A stretch of 64,000 nt of DNA from Geomonas propionica (lineage in GTDB: Bacteria > Desulfobacterota > Desulfuromonadia > Geobacterales > Geobacteraceae), in the NCBI RefSeq assembly GCF_016458235.1, contig NZ_JAEMHK010000003.1, forward strand, positions 310,001 to 374,000, given 5' to 3'. Below, piece after piece: positions 41,401 to 49,503 of this stretch; within the stretch, counting starts at the first letter, position 1; each line of letters opens with the position of its first letter. A model generated the notes under the pieces. That model had not been told where the DNA came from and made no database searches. It saw only the letters and a list, made by a program, of their open reading frames with translations. The position numbers and the translations under genes are program-made.

Positions 41401-42172
41401 AGGCAGGGGAGCGGAGCAGGAAGCCGGTAACAGCTCCAGAGGCGAGAGTTTTGTAGAGCTTGGTTCTCCCGGAGAGCTTGATGAGGCAGTCAGTCAGCAG
41501 GAAGAAGAGTTTGAGTGTAACGGCGCTATCTTGTAGGGCATACTCTCTATATCGCGCCGGTTTCAACTTGAGGAAGCACTGCATCCTCTTCTTGTAGAAG
41601 TAGGGGATGTCGATTTTGAGATCGTTTTCGGAGCCGAGGAGAGCAGAGAGCTTCTTGAGGCTCTGGTATCCGGCTGGTGCGAGGAGGCGTGTGTCGTAGA
41701 GTTGGACATCGAAGGGGACGCCGGCGCCAATCTCCAGCCGGAAGGGGTGCAGACCGGTTACCGGACTCTTGCGGATCACGCTCAGCTTCCGGCTGATGTG
41801 GGCCTCCTTCCGGTCGGCCAGCACGCTCCATTCAGCCGTGGTGTGGTGGGAGATTAGAACAGCGACGTTTCTACCTTCAGAGAGGAGGCCCGGGATTTCG
41901 CCCCCGTTAACGGAACGGACGCCGATTGCCACGATGTCGGCAAGAGTAAGCCGCTTTCCCGGTTCCACGTACTCAATGACGTTGTTGCTGCCCCCAGCCG
42001 CGGCGGTGGCAACCTGGTAGGAGAGGACAACGTTTCGGTTGCCGGACTCGAACCACTCCGCATCGAAGCCCATGAAGTAGACGTTCTGGTACGGCCGCAA
42101 CGGCCAGGGGGGGGTGCGCAGGTAATCGAAGATATGTCGATACTTGTCACTCAGGAAATCTAGGGACATCAC
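38396..42172 (-). CDS. Family-B DNA-polymerase-like protein with 3'-5' exonuclease domain
   Basis: 1258 aa from GTG 42172 (ATG 42169 equally possible). Exonuclease: Asp37/Glu39 (FMGFDAEW), HHTTAEWSVL at 109-118 where Glu114 stands where Exo II usually has Asp, and Tyr211-x3-Asp215 (YALQD). Polymerase: motif A TDVDFCGCYPSAM (Asp309), a ~270-residue insert, motif B KEYVNSFYGK (Lys579), motif C ASATTDGL, where the usual first Asp of DTD is Thr and the second is kept (Asp659). In RB69-type enzymes the second Asp is the metal ligand, so activity may persist. About 400 further C-terminal residues (basic linker, then helices) match nothing I know. It resembles mobile-element PolB proteins. Confidence 0.75.
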   Translation of the reverse strand: MMSLDFLSDKYRHIFDYLRTPPWPLRPYQNVYFMGFDAEWFESGNRNVVLSYQVATAAAGGSNNVIEYVEPGKRLTLADIVAIGVRSVNGGEIPGLLSEGRNVAVLISHHTTAEWSVLADRKEAHISRKLSVIRKSPVTGLHPFRLEIGAGVPFDVQLYDTRLLAPAGYQSLKKLSALLGSENDLKIDIPYFYKKRMQCFLKLKPARYREYALQDSAVTLKLFFLLTDCLIKLSGRTKLYKTLASGAVTGFLLRSPAFKNYLNAVKSSPYGDHLKLIRRGYHGGRNEGYLQGRSDRIEIMGNRLWTDVDFCGCYPSAMSLVPAVACGINPHALPFDPSKKQKEYLDLYEPPLPVRYLPLTYRLNDLDDDAIRAQGVTPEQYRAVKAILDGRAVQPDDDQDEGAKVLKQFDAELIQIARAGASGRRQARKLRELATVADNTLVNEWYQRWRAARRSGNTREERTIIPGIARVRFSFPKRTQYPCLAVPHLKYGLVYPLQGECVATSIEIITAKAAGARIQAVWSLEMPVQLDENGMPRRPFFEHLKDLIHQRGTYKKKIKNETLPPDERREAMVMEQLTKEYVNSFYGKTAQAINLRKSYGPSSGEMKRLGPSPISDPCTAALTTGLPRAALGAVLLAIERYNRGKEPDKQILVASATTDGLLVGLPRPARFQTADCYSWLKGKGLVLKEPFTNLDVVLKACGCSELMDNLLQYMPIRQMRNARLELTGKPVFLEVKNLADEIAAVKTRGQIGWIHYQSKRPAYRDGKAVTISAKFGHKPPLTDIVNAGGELEGMPAPMLMRQDQRYQRLQDGPTTDRNTVEGMWLLEQLDRLKDENHQGTEIFEYNFYGLTGFNEIMKSEDNDKDLVQKIGKRKFNGDFDWKRKLVLTPHGTVSPFTVPYRDITEMLAHRSQMQEERRWNRNAVPEKVLHRVKVRGRQSNNRGGEAAAVTRSFLRGVLQGKIPGQRMWRRVPERLNKVWAEQNLTMQKMMSKKKDAAPSPGAPRPPKEKWTSNDVENARRTPFEPQVIMPTLPLLNLVDALAGEFGTDAAKAKELIFAVPFDDEINQGLARRVARAVLQGPDKRIEPFRSLYLAGTLPDRGALVQAFSPYLTEAQVEECATTPFHAGEGETWDRPRVTRLFRRLGLSGADAEACARVVVLPGRKKDKLPSNPAHARCLESFVHALHQPDIAGRPIKGTEVLNQLRGYGLKRSQFYSLQHSKFAPRGLTDTAANRSQIKKMAKALRLDPAPFLDALLDR

Positions 42173-42998
42173 TCGATCCGGAAATCTTTGGCGTTATGAG
42201 ACGGATCGGCGGGATTTTCTTCTTCTTGAATTGAATCTGCTTCTCGGAGAGGATCTGATGGAGTCGTTCCAGCGGAGCGCACCCCGGCTTCCCCCCTGGA
42301 TAGCAGCTCCGGTCCCCGCGGTTCCACAGGGAAAGGAGTTCTTCAATCCGGTCGTTCAGCTCCTGGCGATCAGTGAAGTCCCCCTCAATGGCGATCGGCT
42401 CGGTCCGGCGCGGGGAGGGCACCCGGCGCGTTTCGAACCGGACCAGATTTCGCCACAGCTCGGAGCCGGGGCGCCGGGAGTTCCCCTGGCATTCACGGAT
42501 TTCCTGAATCACGGCTGGATACGGTTTTCGTACGGCACAGGCGAGGTCCGGTAGCCCCGCAGTGGCGACCTGTGGCGACCTTTCCGGCAGGAAGGTGGTC
42601 AACACGATCCGTTTTCTCGACATCTTCATGGAGCCGAGGCTTGTCTCCCGGAAGACCCGATTAATCCCGTCTACCACCACTTGAGCGTTGAGCCGCGGAA
42701 AGACCCCCGCGTAAGCCCACCCCGTGAGTTCTTCCATCACAATCAGCAGCGGTTCGACGGCTCCCCCGTAACTCACCCGAGTTCCATGGATCACATAGGT
42801 TCCCGCCTGTACCGGTGGGTGAGGATGGCGTCGCTGGTGCCCCTCGCAGGAGAGCCGGAAAATTCGGTTCCTAAGAGCGCCATGTGTTGCGCCGTCCACC
42901 AAGGGGAGCAGCAGGTCCACAATCCGGGAGTCGCGCAATCCGAAAACTGTGGAGAGAAGGCGGGCTACTTCCGCGTGTATTGTCCAAGATTTGGTCAT
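42147..42998 (-). CDS. Unknown protein, first gene of PolB-like operon; integrase-core-like pattern
   Basis: 283 aa from ATG 42998 (after GGTAGGCGAA; an ATG at 43010 has a weaker site). Overlaps the polymerase-like gene by 26 bp. The middle (GTYVIHGTRVSYGGAVEPLL, IVMEELTGWAYAGVFPRL, VVVDGINRVFRE) follows the strand order of transposase/retroviral integrase cores, but the expected catalytic acidic residues are not in place (His/Gly where the first Asp is usual). The N-terminus could be a helix-turn-helix (IVDLLLPLVDGATHGALRNR). The fold call is a guess; the function is unknown. Confidence 0.55.
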   Translation of the reverse strand: MTKSWTIHAEVARLLSTVFGLRDSRIVDLLLPLVDGATHGALRNRIFRLSCEGHQRRHPHPPVQAGTYVIHGTRVSYGGAVEPLLIVMEELTGWAYAGVFPRLNAQVVVDGINRVFRETSLGSMKMSRKRIVLTTFLPERSPQVATAGLPDLACAVRKPYPAVIQEIRECQGNSRRPGSELWRNLVRFETRRVPSPRRTEPIAIEGDFTDRQELNDRIEELLSLWNRGDRSCYPGGKPGCAPLERLHQILSEKQIQFKKKKIPPIRLITPKISGSSDVPRFPE

Positions 42999-43438
42999 TT
43001 CGCCTACCATCTGGTCAAATCGCGCACACGTTACGCGTTTATCTATTTGAAAATATTATATAAAGTTGGTCTAGCTGTTGAGAAAAAAATTACAGTATAT
43101 CGTACTGAATCTAATCACTTAATCATATGATTTTATAGCAAAAAGTTTCGTTTAGTACCACCCGAATTGTTCGCCCGCCCGAGACAGCTTTCCGTCCCTG
43201 AGTTCCTTCCTCCCAATGAATTCGCTTCTGACAAAGTGGCGACAGCCTCTTCCTGATAACAGACCGATATTCCATCATAAAATGAAAACTGGGTCTTGTG
43301 TTTGCTCCTATTCCGGACAAAAGCCGATGTTGTCCCGTCAGCTCCATCCCAGGAAAGGAGGCGCAGTAATCGAGGCGAGTGTTAGTTGGGAAGTATTGGA
43401 ATTCACACCCTGAATGAAAAGAGCATTGTGGAGGGACT
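42999..43438. other. Divergent intergenic region between PolB operon and parB
   Basis: 440 bp, AT-rich at 43020-43140. It must hold the promoters of both the PolB-like operon and parB. One 43-codon frame (43282-43413) exists but has no ribosome site or recognisable product. I see no strong palindrome and no WYL-type operator. A parS site could lie here but I cannot identify it. Confidence 0.5.
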
Positions 43439-44260
43439 ATGGAAGAAGCAATTGAACAAAATGAAATCCTCTCCGAGGAGACACCGGTGACCACACCTGC
43501 CGGCACTTACGAGATCGGGCAGCTTTACCACATCAGCCCCTTCGACCTGGAAGGCGACCCGCAACAACCGCGCAAGACCTTTGACGCGGAGGCCATGGCC
43601 TCCCTGGTCAAGTCTATAAAACACTACGGTGTTCTCCAACCGGTCCTTTTCCGGCAGGACCCCTCCGGCGCCCGCATCGTGGTTGCCGGGGAGCGTAGGG
43701 TGCGGGCCGCCCGTGAGGCAAAGCTGGAGTCAATCCCGGCGCTGTGCACCAGCGGCGATACCGCGGAAAAAGCCCTGGTGGAGAACCTGCTCCGCTCGGA
43801 CCTGACGGTGGTGGAGGAGGCAGAGGCGGTCAAGCGCCTCCAGGACGAGGCGGGCTACAAGAACAAGGAGGTCGCAGCGATCATTGGCAAGGCCGAGTCG
43901 ACGGTCTCGGAGATCCTCTCGCTGAACCGGCTCCCGGAGGAGATTCGGAATCGGGCCCGGGGGAATCGCTCCCTGACACGCGCCGCTCTGGTCAAGATTG
44001 TGGGCAAAGGGAAAGATGAAGCAACCATGATCGCGGAGTTCGCCCAGTTGTTGGCAGAGCTGAGCCAGGGGAAGGAGCCCAAAGCGGTGCCTTCGGCAAC
44101 CGATAAGCTCCTGTCTAAGATCGAGGCTTTGATTACGGCCATAAAAGGGATTTCCTTCGATGAACTGGAGGGGGCGACTCGGGACCGGCTGGTAACCGAC
44201 CTGGTGACTCTGGAGACCTTCATCTCCGAAAAGTTAGGCCAACAGAAGGAGGAAGTATGA
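43439..44260 (+). CDS. parB: ParB/Spo0J-family protein
   Basis: 273 aa. The N-terminal ParB CTPase fold shows DPQQPRKTFDAEAMASLVKS, then GVLQPVLFR, VVAGERRVRAA and ALVENLLRSDLTVVEEAEAV, followed by the helix-turn-helix (YKNKEVAAIIGKAESTVSEI). ParB proteins clamp around centromere-like DNA to segregate plasmids or elements; some act in transcription or as nucleases. No parA lies nearby. GTGGAGGGACT precedes the ATG. Its stop overlaps the start of the next gene (ATGA). It belongs to the mobile element rather than to the chromosome's own set. Confidence 0.85.
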   Translation: MEEAIEQNEILSEETPVTTPAGTYEIGQLYHISPFDLEGDPQQPRKTFDAEAMASLVKSIKHYGVLQPVLFRQDPSGARIVVAGERRVRAAREAKLESIPALCTSGDTAEKALVENLLRSDLTVVEEAEAVKRLQDEAGYKNKEVAAIIGKAESTVSEILSLNRLPEEIRNRARGNRSLTRAALVKIVGKGKDEATMIAEFAQLLAELSQGKEPKAVPSATDKLLSKIEALITAIKGISFDELEGATRDRLVTDLVTLETFISEKLGQQKEEV

Positions 44261-44700
44261 AAGGGAACAAGATAGGTGCCCCCCTGGCATCGATACCCCC
44301 TCGATTCGGGGAGCCCGGTTTAATTGGAAAGGAGGCAAAGATGCATTTTACTGCTGAGCTTAGAGCATCCGATGAGCTCTTCCAGGCGCTCGCGGAAGCT
44401 ATCACCATAGGGGTGATGAAGAACCTCGACCAGAGGTTCACTGTCCTGGAAAGTGCCTTGGCCAAGGCTAGAGAAGGGAAGCACATTCCCACCGACAACC
44501 GGGACCCCAAGGGGACCACCAGCACCTCGAAGGTGCTGACCCGCCGCCAAGTGTTAAAGATCCTTGGCGTCTCTGGCACCACCCTCTGGCGGATGGAGCA
44601 AAGTGGTACCTTCCCCAAGGGAAGGCAGATCTCCACCCGCCGCGTTGGGTACTTGGAAGCCGACGTAGAAGCCTGGATGCAGAACCGGCAGGCAGCCTAG
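44257..44700 (+). CDS. AlpA/MerR-like helix-turn-helix protein
   Basis: 147 aa. The C-terminal half has VLTRRQVLKILGVSGTTLWR, then MEQSGTFPKGRQISTRRVGY and LEADVEAWMQNRQ, the pattern of AlpA/excisionase-type DNA-binding proteins. The N-terminal half is a helical region of unknown role. Two starts each have a strong ribosome site: ATG 44257 (AAGGAGGAAGT), overlapping the parB stop, and ATG 44341 (AAAGGAGGCAAAG). The product starting at 44341 is 119 aa. It may regulate excision or parB; the target is unknown. Confidence 0.75.
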   Translation: MKGNKIGAPLASIPPRFGEPGLIGKEAKMHFTAELRASDELFQALAEAITIGVMKNLDQRFTVLESALAKAREGKHIPTDNRDPKGTTSTSKVLTRRQVLKILGVSGTTLWRMEQSGTFPKGRQISTRRVGYLEADVEAWMQNRQAA

Positions 44701-44731
44701 CCACCGGGTGCAACGCGACCGCTAAACAAAT

Positions 44732-44763
44732 CTCGGCGCATCGAACCATTTCGGTGCGCCGAG
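44732..44763. terminator. Terminator hairpin of the parB unit
   Basis: CTCGGCGCA (44732-44740) pairs with TGCGCCGAG (44755-44763), loop of 14 nt, followed by TCTTCAT. It lies between the convergent parB unit and brxL. Confidence 0.65.
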
Positions 44764-44873
44764 TCTTCATCACCCCACCCCGTAACCACGATGGCCACAC
44801 AAGCAATTTCCTGGATGTTGGTTAATTCATCATGAACCTGTTGAGTAATACCTCGTCAGTCCGTATTTCAGCA

Positions 44874-46919
44874 TCACAACCCCAGCGCTTTAAAAGCCCC
44901 GGTTTTCGGATCACCGAAAAAGATCGGATCAACATGTTCCATAATGTCAGAACTGACATCAAGGAAGTTGCGCTTATTTTCTATGGGTATAAGTGCCTTT
45001 CTGGCACCGTTATCCATTGCGACCTGCAGAGGTTCAGAAAGCGAGCGGAGTGGTTTGATGTTGCCCTGAATGCTCATGTCTCCAAGCACCAGCAGTCCTG
45101 GGAGAACTGTTGCTTTCCGTAATGACGAGTAACAGGCGACAAACAACGCCACGCCAATTTCGCACTCCTGCTTGTTGTTCAACAAATCAATCGCCTCAAC
45201 ATGGAAATCGGTGTTATCAACCTCTTTTCCGATACCATACTCATTCATATGGGTTTTCAGATAGCTGAAGGCACGGTTGATGGATTCTTTCATTGCACCA
45301 CTAATGCCACCTGCCAACTTTAGTTTTCCTGTGCCATGGGAAAGACTAACTTCAAGTCGGTATAAACCAACTGTGCCATCACTGCTGACAGACGCACTAT
45401 AGACGGTACCTGGTGGCAACGGTTCTGCGGTGATCAGGTCACGTCCACCTTGTTCAGGAACACCGACAAACTTTTCCTCGCCGGTTTCATTGACGGTATA
45501 GCTGAATGAGGTGTGGTAATACTCAAACGAGCCCATCTTCTTCAATTGCTCTTTAACGCGGCGCCGACCTTCCATGGCAATTTCGGTCAACTCAGCCAAT
45601 TCATCTCTACTGATTTCACCATGCGGGTAGAGCACCTTCATAAGTCCGGAAACTGTTTTGCGAACAGCTTTGCGGTCACGAGCGTTAAGATGACTGCCAA
45701 GCGCAAAGTGATGGTCTATGACTTCAGTGAAATTGTGCTTTCGTAACTCCCGAAGTGCCTCTGCAAGATAATCCACAACAAAGCCATAACGATCGGTGAA
45801 ATGTTCGTTATGCATCTTTGGAATTTCCCAACCAGGCACATAGAAGTGCAACCGGTCTATAAATGCCATGTCGTCCCGGATAACATCCGGCATTGGTGCG
45901 AAAAGGTGTCCCGTCTGCACCATTACATCAATTGGCTGATTGGTGTTGCCAAACATGGCAATACTGGCGTAGCCCCGGTCTTCCTCATGACCTCGCTGAA
46001 ACGTGCCAGACTCGCAATAGGTCTTCATCGTGGTGATAACTTCTTTCGGCATTTTCTGAAGGTCAGCAACTTCATCAAAACCAACAACATCCCAGATACT
46101 GACCATCCCCTTCTGTTTGCCGCTCATGTGGCCAAATAGATTTGCAACCGTAGTCGGCCCTGTCATAAGGGCTGCATACGGAGATATTTCCTGCACCACA
46201 TAGCTCTTGCCTGTACCGCGTGGCCCAAGTTCGACAAGGTTGTAGTTTCGTTCTGCAAGTGGAATCAAGCGAATAAGGAACAGCAGTTTCAGGCGTCTGT
46301 CCATTTTGCTCGGTTCATACCCCATACTGCGGACGATAATGTCCATCCACTCGTCGGAGCTGAATTCTGAACGCCCTTTTCGGTAAGCATCTAGGTCGAA
46401 AGTGGCAAGCTGTATCGGGGTAAGCTTGTCGATCCAGAATGGGTTCTTACCCTTGTTGGCTTCGTCATACTCGAAGCGCATATCGATCTGCGCCCATATA
46501 CCACCGGTAAGTAGTCTGTCGTAGTCACGTACATAAGAGTCAGGTATGTGCACAAACTTATGACCAAAATTTATTGATTCTGCCCAGTATTCCGAGTCAG
46601 TCAACCGCACCTTGACCTTGTCAATAAAGGTGAAGCGCCCCTTCTCCTTGACTTTGCTCTGGGCTTTCGTTGATTCGTCAGGACGGATGTAATTATTGGC
46701 AAGCGTTTCGTTGACCACCTGCATGCCCATCTGAATGGCCATTTCATCAGAAGACGCGCAATACTTCCCTAAGAGGTACTCCAGAACAAACACTGGCACA
46801 TTTGCTCCGACCTTAACCTTTCGGACAAGGTCTTTGCGGACCACCTTGCCTGGGAAAATTCGATTAACCTTGTCATCCAGGACATCAATTCCTGTGCTAT
46901 TGGAAGTATTTTCAGCCAT
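44874..46919 (-). CDS. brxL: BREX protein BrxL (Lon-like AAA+)
   Basis: 681 aa. An N-terminal DNA-binding region is followed by an AAA+ domain with Walker A GPRGTGKS (232-239) and Walker B VVGFDEVADL. The C-terminal domain is Lon-protease-like (LLVLGDMSIQGNIKPLRSLS). By eye the Lon Ser-Lys dyad is missing: the GPSAG box reads CEIGVALFVA and Ser replaces Lys in RSLSEP. This agrees with BrxL acting as an MCM-like DNA translocase rather than a protease. It is the last gene of the BREX operon, 3 bp after pglZ, and is needed for phage exclusion in type I BREX. Confidence 0.93.
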   Translation of the reverse strand: MAENTSNSTGIDVLDDKVNRIFPGKVVRKDLVRKVKVGANVPVFVLEYLLGKYCASSDEMAIQMGMQVVNETLANNYIRPDESTKAQSKVKEKGRFTFIDKVKVRLTDSEYWAESINFGHKFVHIPDSYVRDYDRLLTGGIWAQIDMRFEYDEANKGKNPFWIDKLTPIQLATFDLDAYRKGRSEFSSDEWMDIIVRSMGYEPSKMDRRLKLLFLIRLIPLAERNYNLVELGPRGTGKSYVVQEISPYAALMTGPTTVANLFGHMSGKQKGMVSIWDVVGFDEVADLQKMPKEVITTMKTYCESGTFQRGHEEDRGYASIAMFGNTNQPIDVMVQTGHLFAPMPDVIRDDMAFIDRLHFYVPGWEIPKMHNEHFTDRYGFVVDYLAEALRELRKHNFTEVIDHHFALGSHLNARDRKAVRKTVSGLMKVLYPHGEISRDELAELTEIAMEGRRRVKEQLKKMGSFEYYHTSFSYTVNETGEEKFVGVPEQGGRDLITAEPLPPGTVYSASVSSDGTVGLYRLEVSLSHGTGKLKLAGGISGAMKESINRAFSYLKTHMNEYGIGKEVDNTDFHVEAIDLLNNKQECEIGVALFVACYSSLRKATVLPGLLVLGDMSIQGNIKPLRSLSEPLQVAMDNGARKALIPIENKRNFLDVSSDIMEHVDPIFFGDPKTGAFKALGL

Positions 46920-46922
46920 ATA

Positions 46923-49484
46923 TCACATCCCCAATTTTACTTCGATTACCCCGGATTGACCGAGAACGGCATCTGTTTGAGGGTCAAGAACAACAACCTG
47001 AACGGTTTCGGACTCTTCACTCAGCAGCATCCCTACCATTACCTTCTCATTTGGCTTAATAGCGACACAACCTGTGCTGGAATCAAATTCACCATGAACT
47101 GCCAAGCCAGCTTTTCCAACCTGCTTGCCTCCACAAACCAGAACAGGTCGAACTGTCATCGGGCCTGTGTCGATCATATCCAAAAGATTTGTCGTTGCGA
47201 TCTCTATGGTTATACCCATTGTTCTTGTTGCCAATAATTCTGGTACACCACTGACCACAATACTTCTTTGGGCAGATGACTTTACCCCCGATGGGGGGAC
47301 ACGAACGGTTATCAACGGGATAACCATCTCCTGCAAACTTGTACCGCCATGGTGATATGAGAGACTGCCACCAGCCTTGAACACGCCACTTCCTGAAGGG
47401 AATATAAAGTCCAATGGGCTGTCATAACCAAGCTCATTACCACTTACCTTTACTGTACCTTGTGGCGATGACCCTCCCTGGCCAATCCAGCAACGACGGT
47501 GCAATTCAATCGTCTTGCCACCAGGGCTGTCAGTTTTCATGTCATCACCTTTTTCTCTGCTGAATAGGTGACCATGATCTGCTGCCAAGACGATTTGCTC
47601 TATGCCACATGATGCAAGTTTACGGACCGCTCGTGCCACATTACCGATAACAGTATCCATGACTTGTCGTGCTAAAAAGTCAGACGTTCCTTCACCAAGT
47701 GAATCGATCTCTTGAGAACGAACAACTATCATCGGAGAGCCGGCCAATTTCCCCTGAAGTTTTTTACTGTTCATCTGCAGCAGTTCGTCCAACTCTAGCT
47801 CCACCAACTGTTGTTGTCGAGCCTTGATAAACTTCCTGCGTGCGGGGAGATCCCCCAGAAGACTTCCAGCAATTCGTATAGACAGCTTGTCTTTATCAAC
47901 TATTACATCAAGGCTGCTTGAAGCCTCTGGCAATAAGGCGGCCATTCCCACTTTAGTAATTGATGGCAATGAAACAATTGCCGGTCGAAGGGTGACTTCT
48001 CCCATACCTTCCAATTGTTTGACAAGCTCATCACCCATTTCATATCTCATCGCATCAACCAGGAAATATGCGACAGGCACGTTGGATGGAGCTACGAACT
48101 TTTCATATATATCTGACTGCCGTACTGTACCTGGAATCTGCCATTGAGCCTCTTGCAGAACCTTGGTGAACCCAGATGACATGACCTGAAGAGCGTTATC
48201 ATATGCCTGCTCAATAGCTGATAGAGCTTGATGTAATACCGGTTCATCCTCCAGTTTTGCGACAAGAGCCTCCAGTTGGCGATGCTGCTGGTCCATGCAG
48301 AACCAACCCTGTTTGCTGCTGTAGGCGGAGACCCATTTCTCGGGCTTGCTGCTTGCTGAATTCATTTCCGAGATTACTTTTTGGATTGATATGCCAAGAT
48401 CAGCCATCATCTTGCAGGCGCGCCATTGGGCCTTACGATCCATCTGACGATCTACCCAGAAGCTGCTGCCTCTTTCTGTTTCTACTCTTAGCGTCTCCGC
48501 ATAATTCCCATTTATAATTAGTGAGTCACAATAACGCAGAAGCGCTTGTTCCTCAAAGCGGAACGTATCTATTGACCCCAAACATTCGGCTGGGATTGCC
48601 GCCGTATCGAGATTCAACTCCGCTTGCACGGAATCAGCCATTGCTATGTATTCTTCTGGATGATCCTTTCGGAGTGTCTGGATAACAAGCTTGAGAAAAG
48701 CAACTTTGTCTTGCTCTTGAGGAACATCAATCATTGCCAGTGTTGGTGGGACAGTGCATTGCAGATCGTTGGAAAACTCGCCAACGAGAAGTGAACGGCA
48801 TATTTTCTTGCGTGCCTCATGAATCGGGAGTTCGGGAGCAGTAGTTATTCCCAATCGCGTTTCAATTAACTTATAAAGCCCCTGAGACGCGCTCTTTTCA
48901 GATATCTCGGCATCTTTTCCCGATGATGCAAGCCATGATGCTACGATTTTATCATTCTGGCTGACCCCGAAAATGACCTGAAGCATAGATGGCTGAACAG
49001 ACGTTGTCCCTGATTGACCAACAAACTTGACAACATCTTCATATGTAAGAGCCTCAACATTCAGAAGCTCATCGATATGACCGTCGTCAAACCCTTTCTC
49101 CTTCAAAGCATTCCGTGCCTGACGCTTGAGTGAGAGCTCGTAATAACATTCACCACCCTCCTCAAACTCCATAAGAACGGAAGAGGTTTTCTGACGTGAT
49201 TCACCTTGCATGTAAATAACAAGGGGTTCCGGTTGTGGTCCTGATGTCAGTTGATCAACCGCGAAACGAATTTCAAAGTATGATCCTGCATAGGCAATAA
49301 AGTGGACAGAATTTCCGTCCAGCTGAAAAGTTGCTAGTTCACCTGGTGGAAGCTGGGTCACATCTCGCTCAATCAATTCCGATATGAACGGCTGGAACTC
49401 ATTTCGTGGGTCGTACCAGACCAGTACTCGGCGTTTCAGTTTTTCTGCCAACTGCTTTTTTTGATATTCATGAAATGGGTGCAT
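46923..49484 (-). CDS. pglZ: BREX protein PglZ (alkaline-phosphatase fold)
   Basis: 853 aa from ATG 49484 (MHPFHEYQKKQLAEKL); upstream extension is excluded because it overlaps the previous stop and lacks a ribosome site. The PglZ domain appears at about 500-700 with VAYFLVDAMRYEMGDELVKQ and QIVLAADHGHLFSREKGDD, the metal-binding Asp/His motifs of the alkaline-phosphatase superfamily. In BREX, PglZ is essential for methylation and defence; it has nuclease or phosphodiesterase-like chemistry. It follows the DUF2971 gene by 19 bp. Confidence 0.92.
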   Translation of the reverse strand: MHPFHEYQKKQLAEKLKRRVLVWYDPRNEFQPFISELIERDVTQLPPGELATFQLDGNSVHFIAYAGSYFEIRFAVDQLTSGPQPEPLVIYMQGESRQKTSSVLMEFEEGGECYYELSLKRQARNALKEKGFDDGHIDELLNVEALTYEDVVKFVGQSGTTSVQPSMLQVIFGVSQNDKIVASWLASSGKDAEISEKSASQGLYKLIETRLGITTAPELPIHEARKKICRSLLVGEFSNDLQCTVPPTLAMIDVPQEQDKVAFLKLVIQTLRKDHPEEYIAMADSVQAELNLDTAAIPAECLGSIDTFRFEEQALLRYCDSLIINGNYAETLRVETERGSSFWVDRQMDRKAQWRACKMMADLGISIQKVISEMNSASSKPEKWVSAYSSKQGWFCMDQQHRQLEALVAKLEDEPVLHQALSAIEQAYDNALQVMSSGFTKVLQEAQWQIPGTVRQSDIYEKFVAPSNVPVAYFLVDAMRYEMGDELVKQLEGMGEVTLRPAIVSLPSITKVGMAALLPEASSSLDVIVDKDKLSIRIAGSLLGDLPARRKFIKARQQQLVELELDELLQMNSKKLQGKLAGSPMIVVRSQEIDSLGEGTSDFLARQVMDTVIGNVARAVRKLASCGIEQIVLAADHGHLFSREKGDDMKTDSPGGKTIELHRRCWIGQGGSSPQGTVKVSGNELGYDSPLDFIFPSGSGVFKAGGSLSYHHGGTSLQEMVIPLITVRVPPSGVKSSAQRSIVVSGVPELLATRTMGITIEIATTNLLDMIDTGPMTVRPVLVCGGKQVGKAGLAVHGEFDSSTGCVAIKPNEKVMVGMLLSEESETVQVVVLDPQTDAVLGQSGVIEVKLGM

Positions 49485-49503
49485 TATTATTAACCTATTG
49501 GAC

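Noticed and set aside
43216-43413. Short frames in the parB upstream region
   Set aside because: No ribosome site, no recognisable motif, and unrelated codon use.
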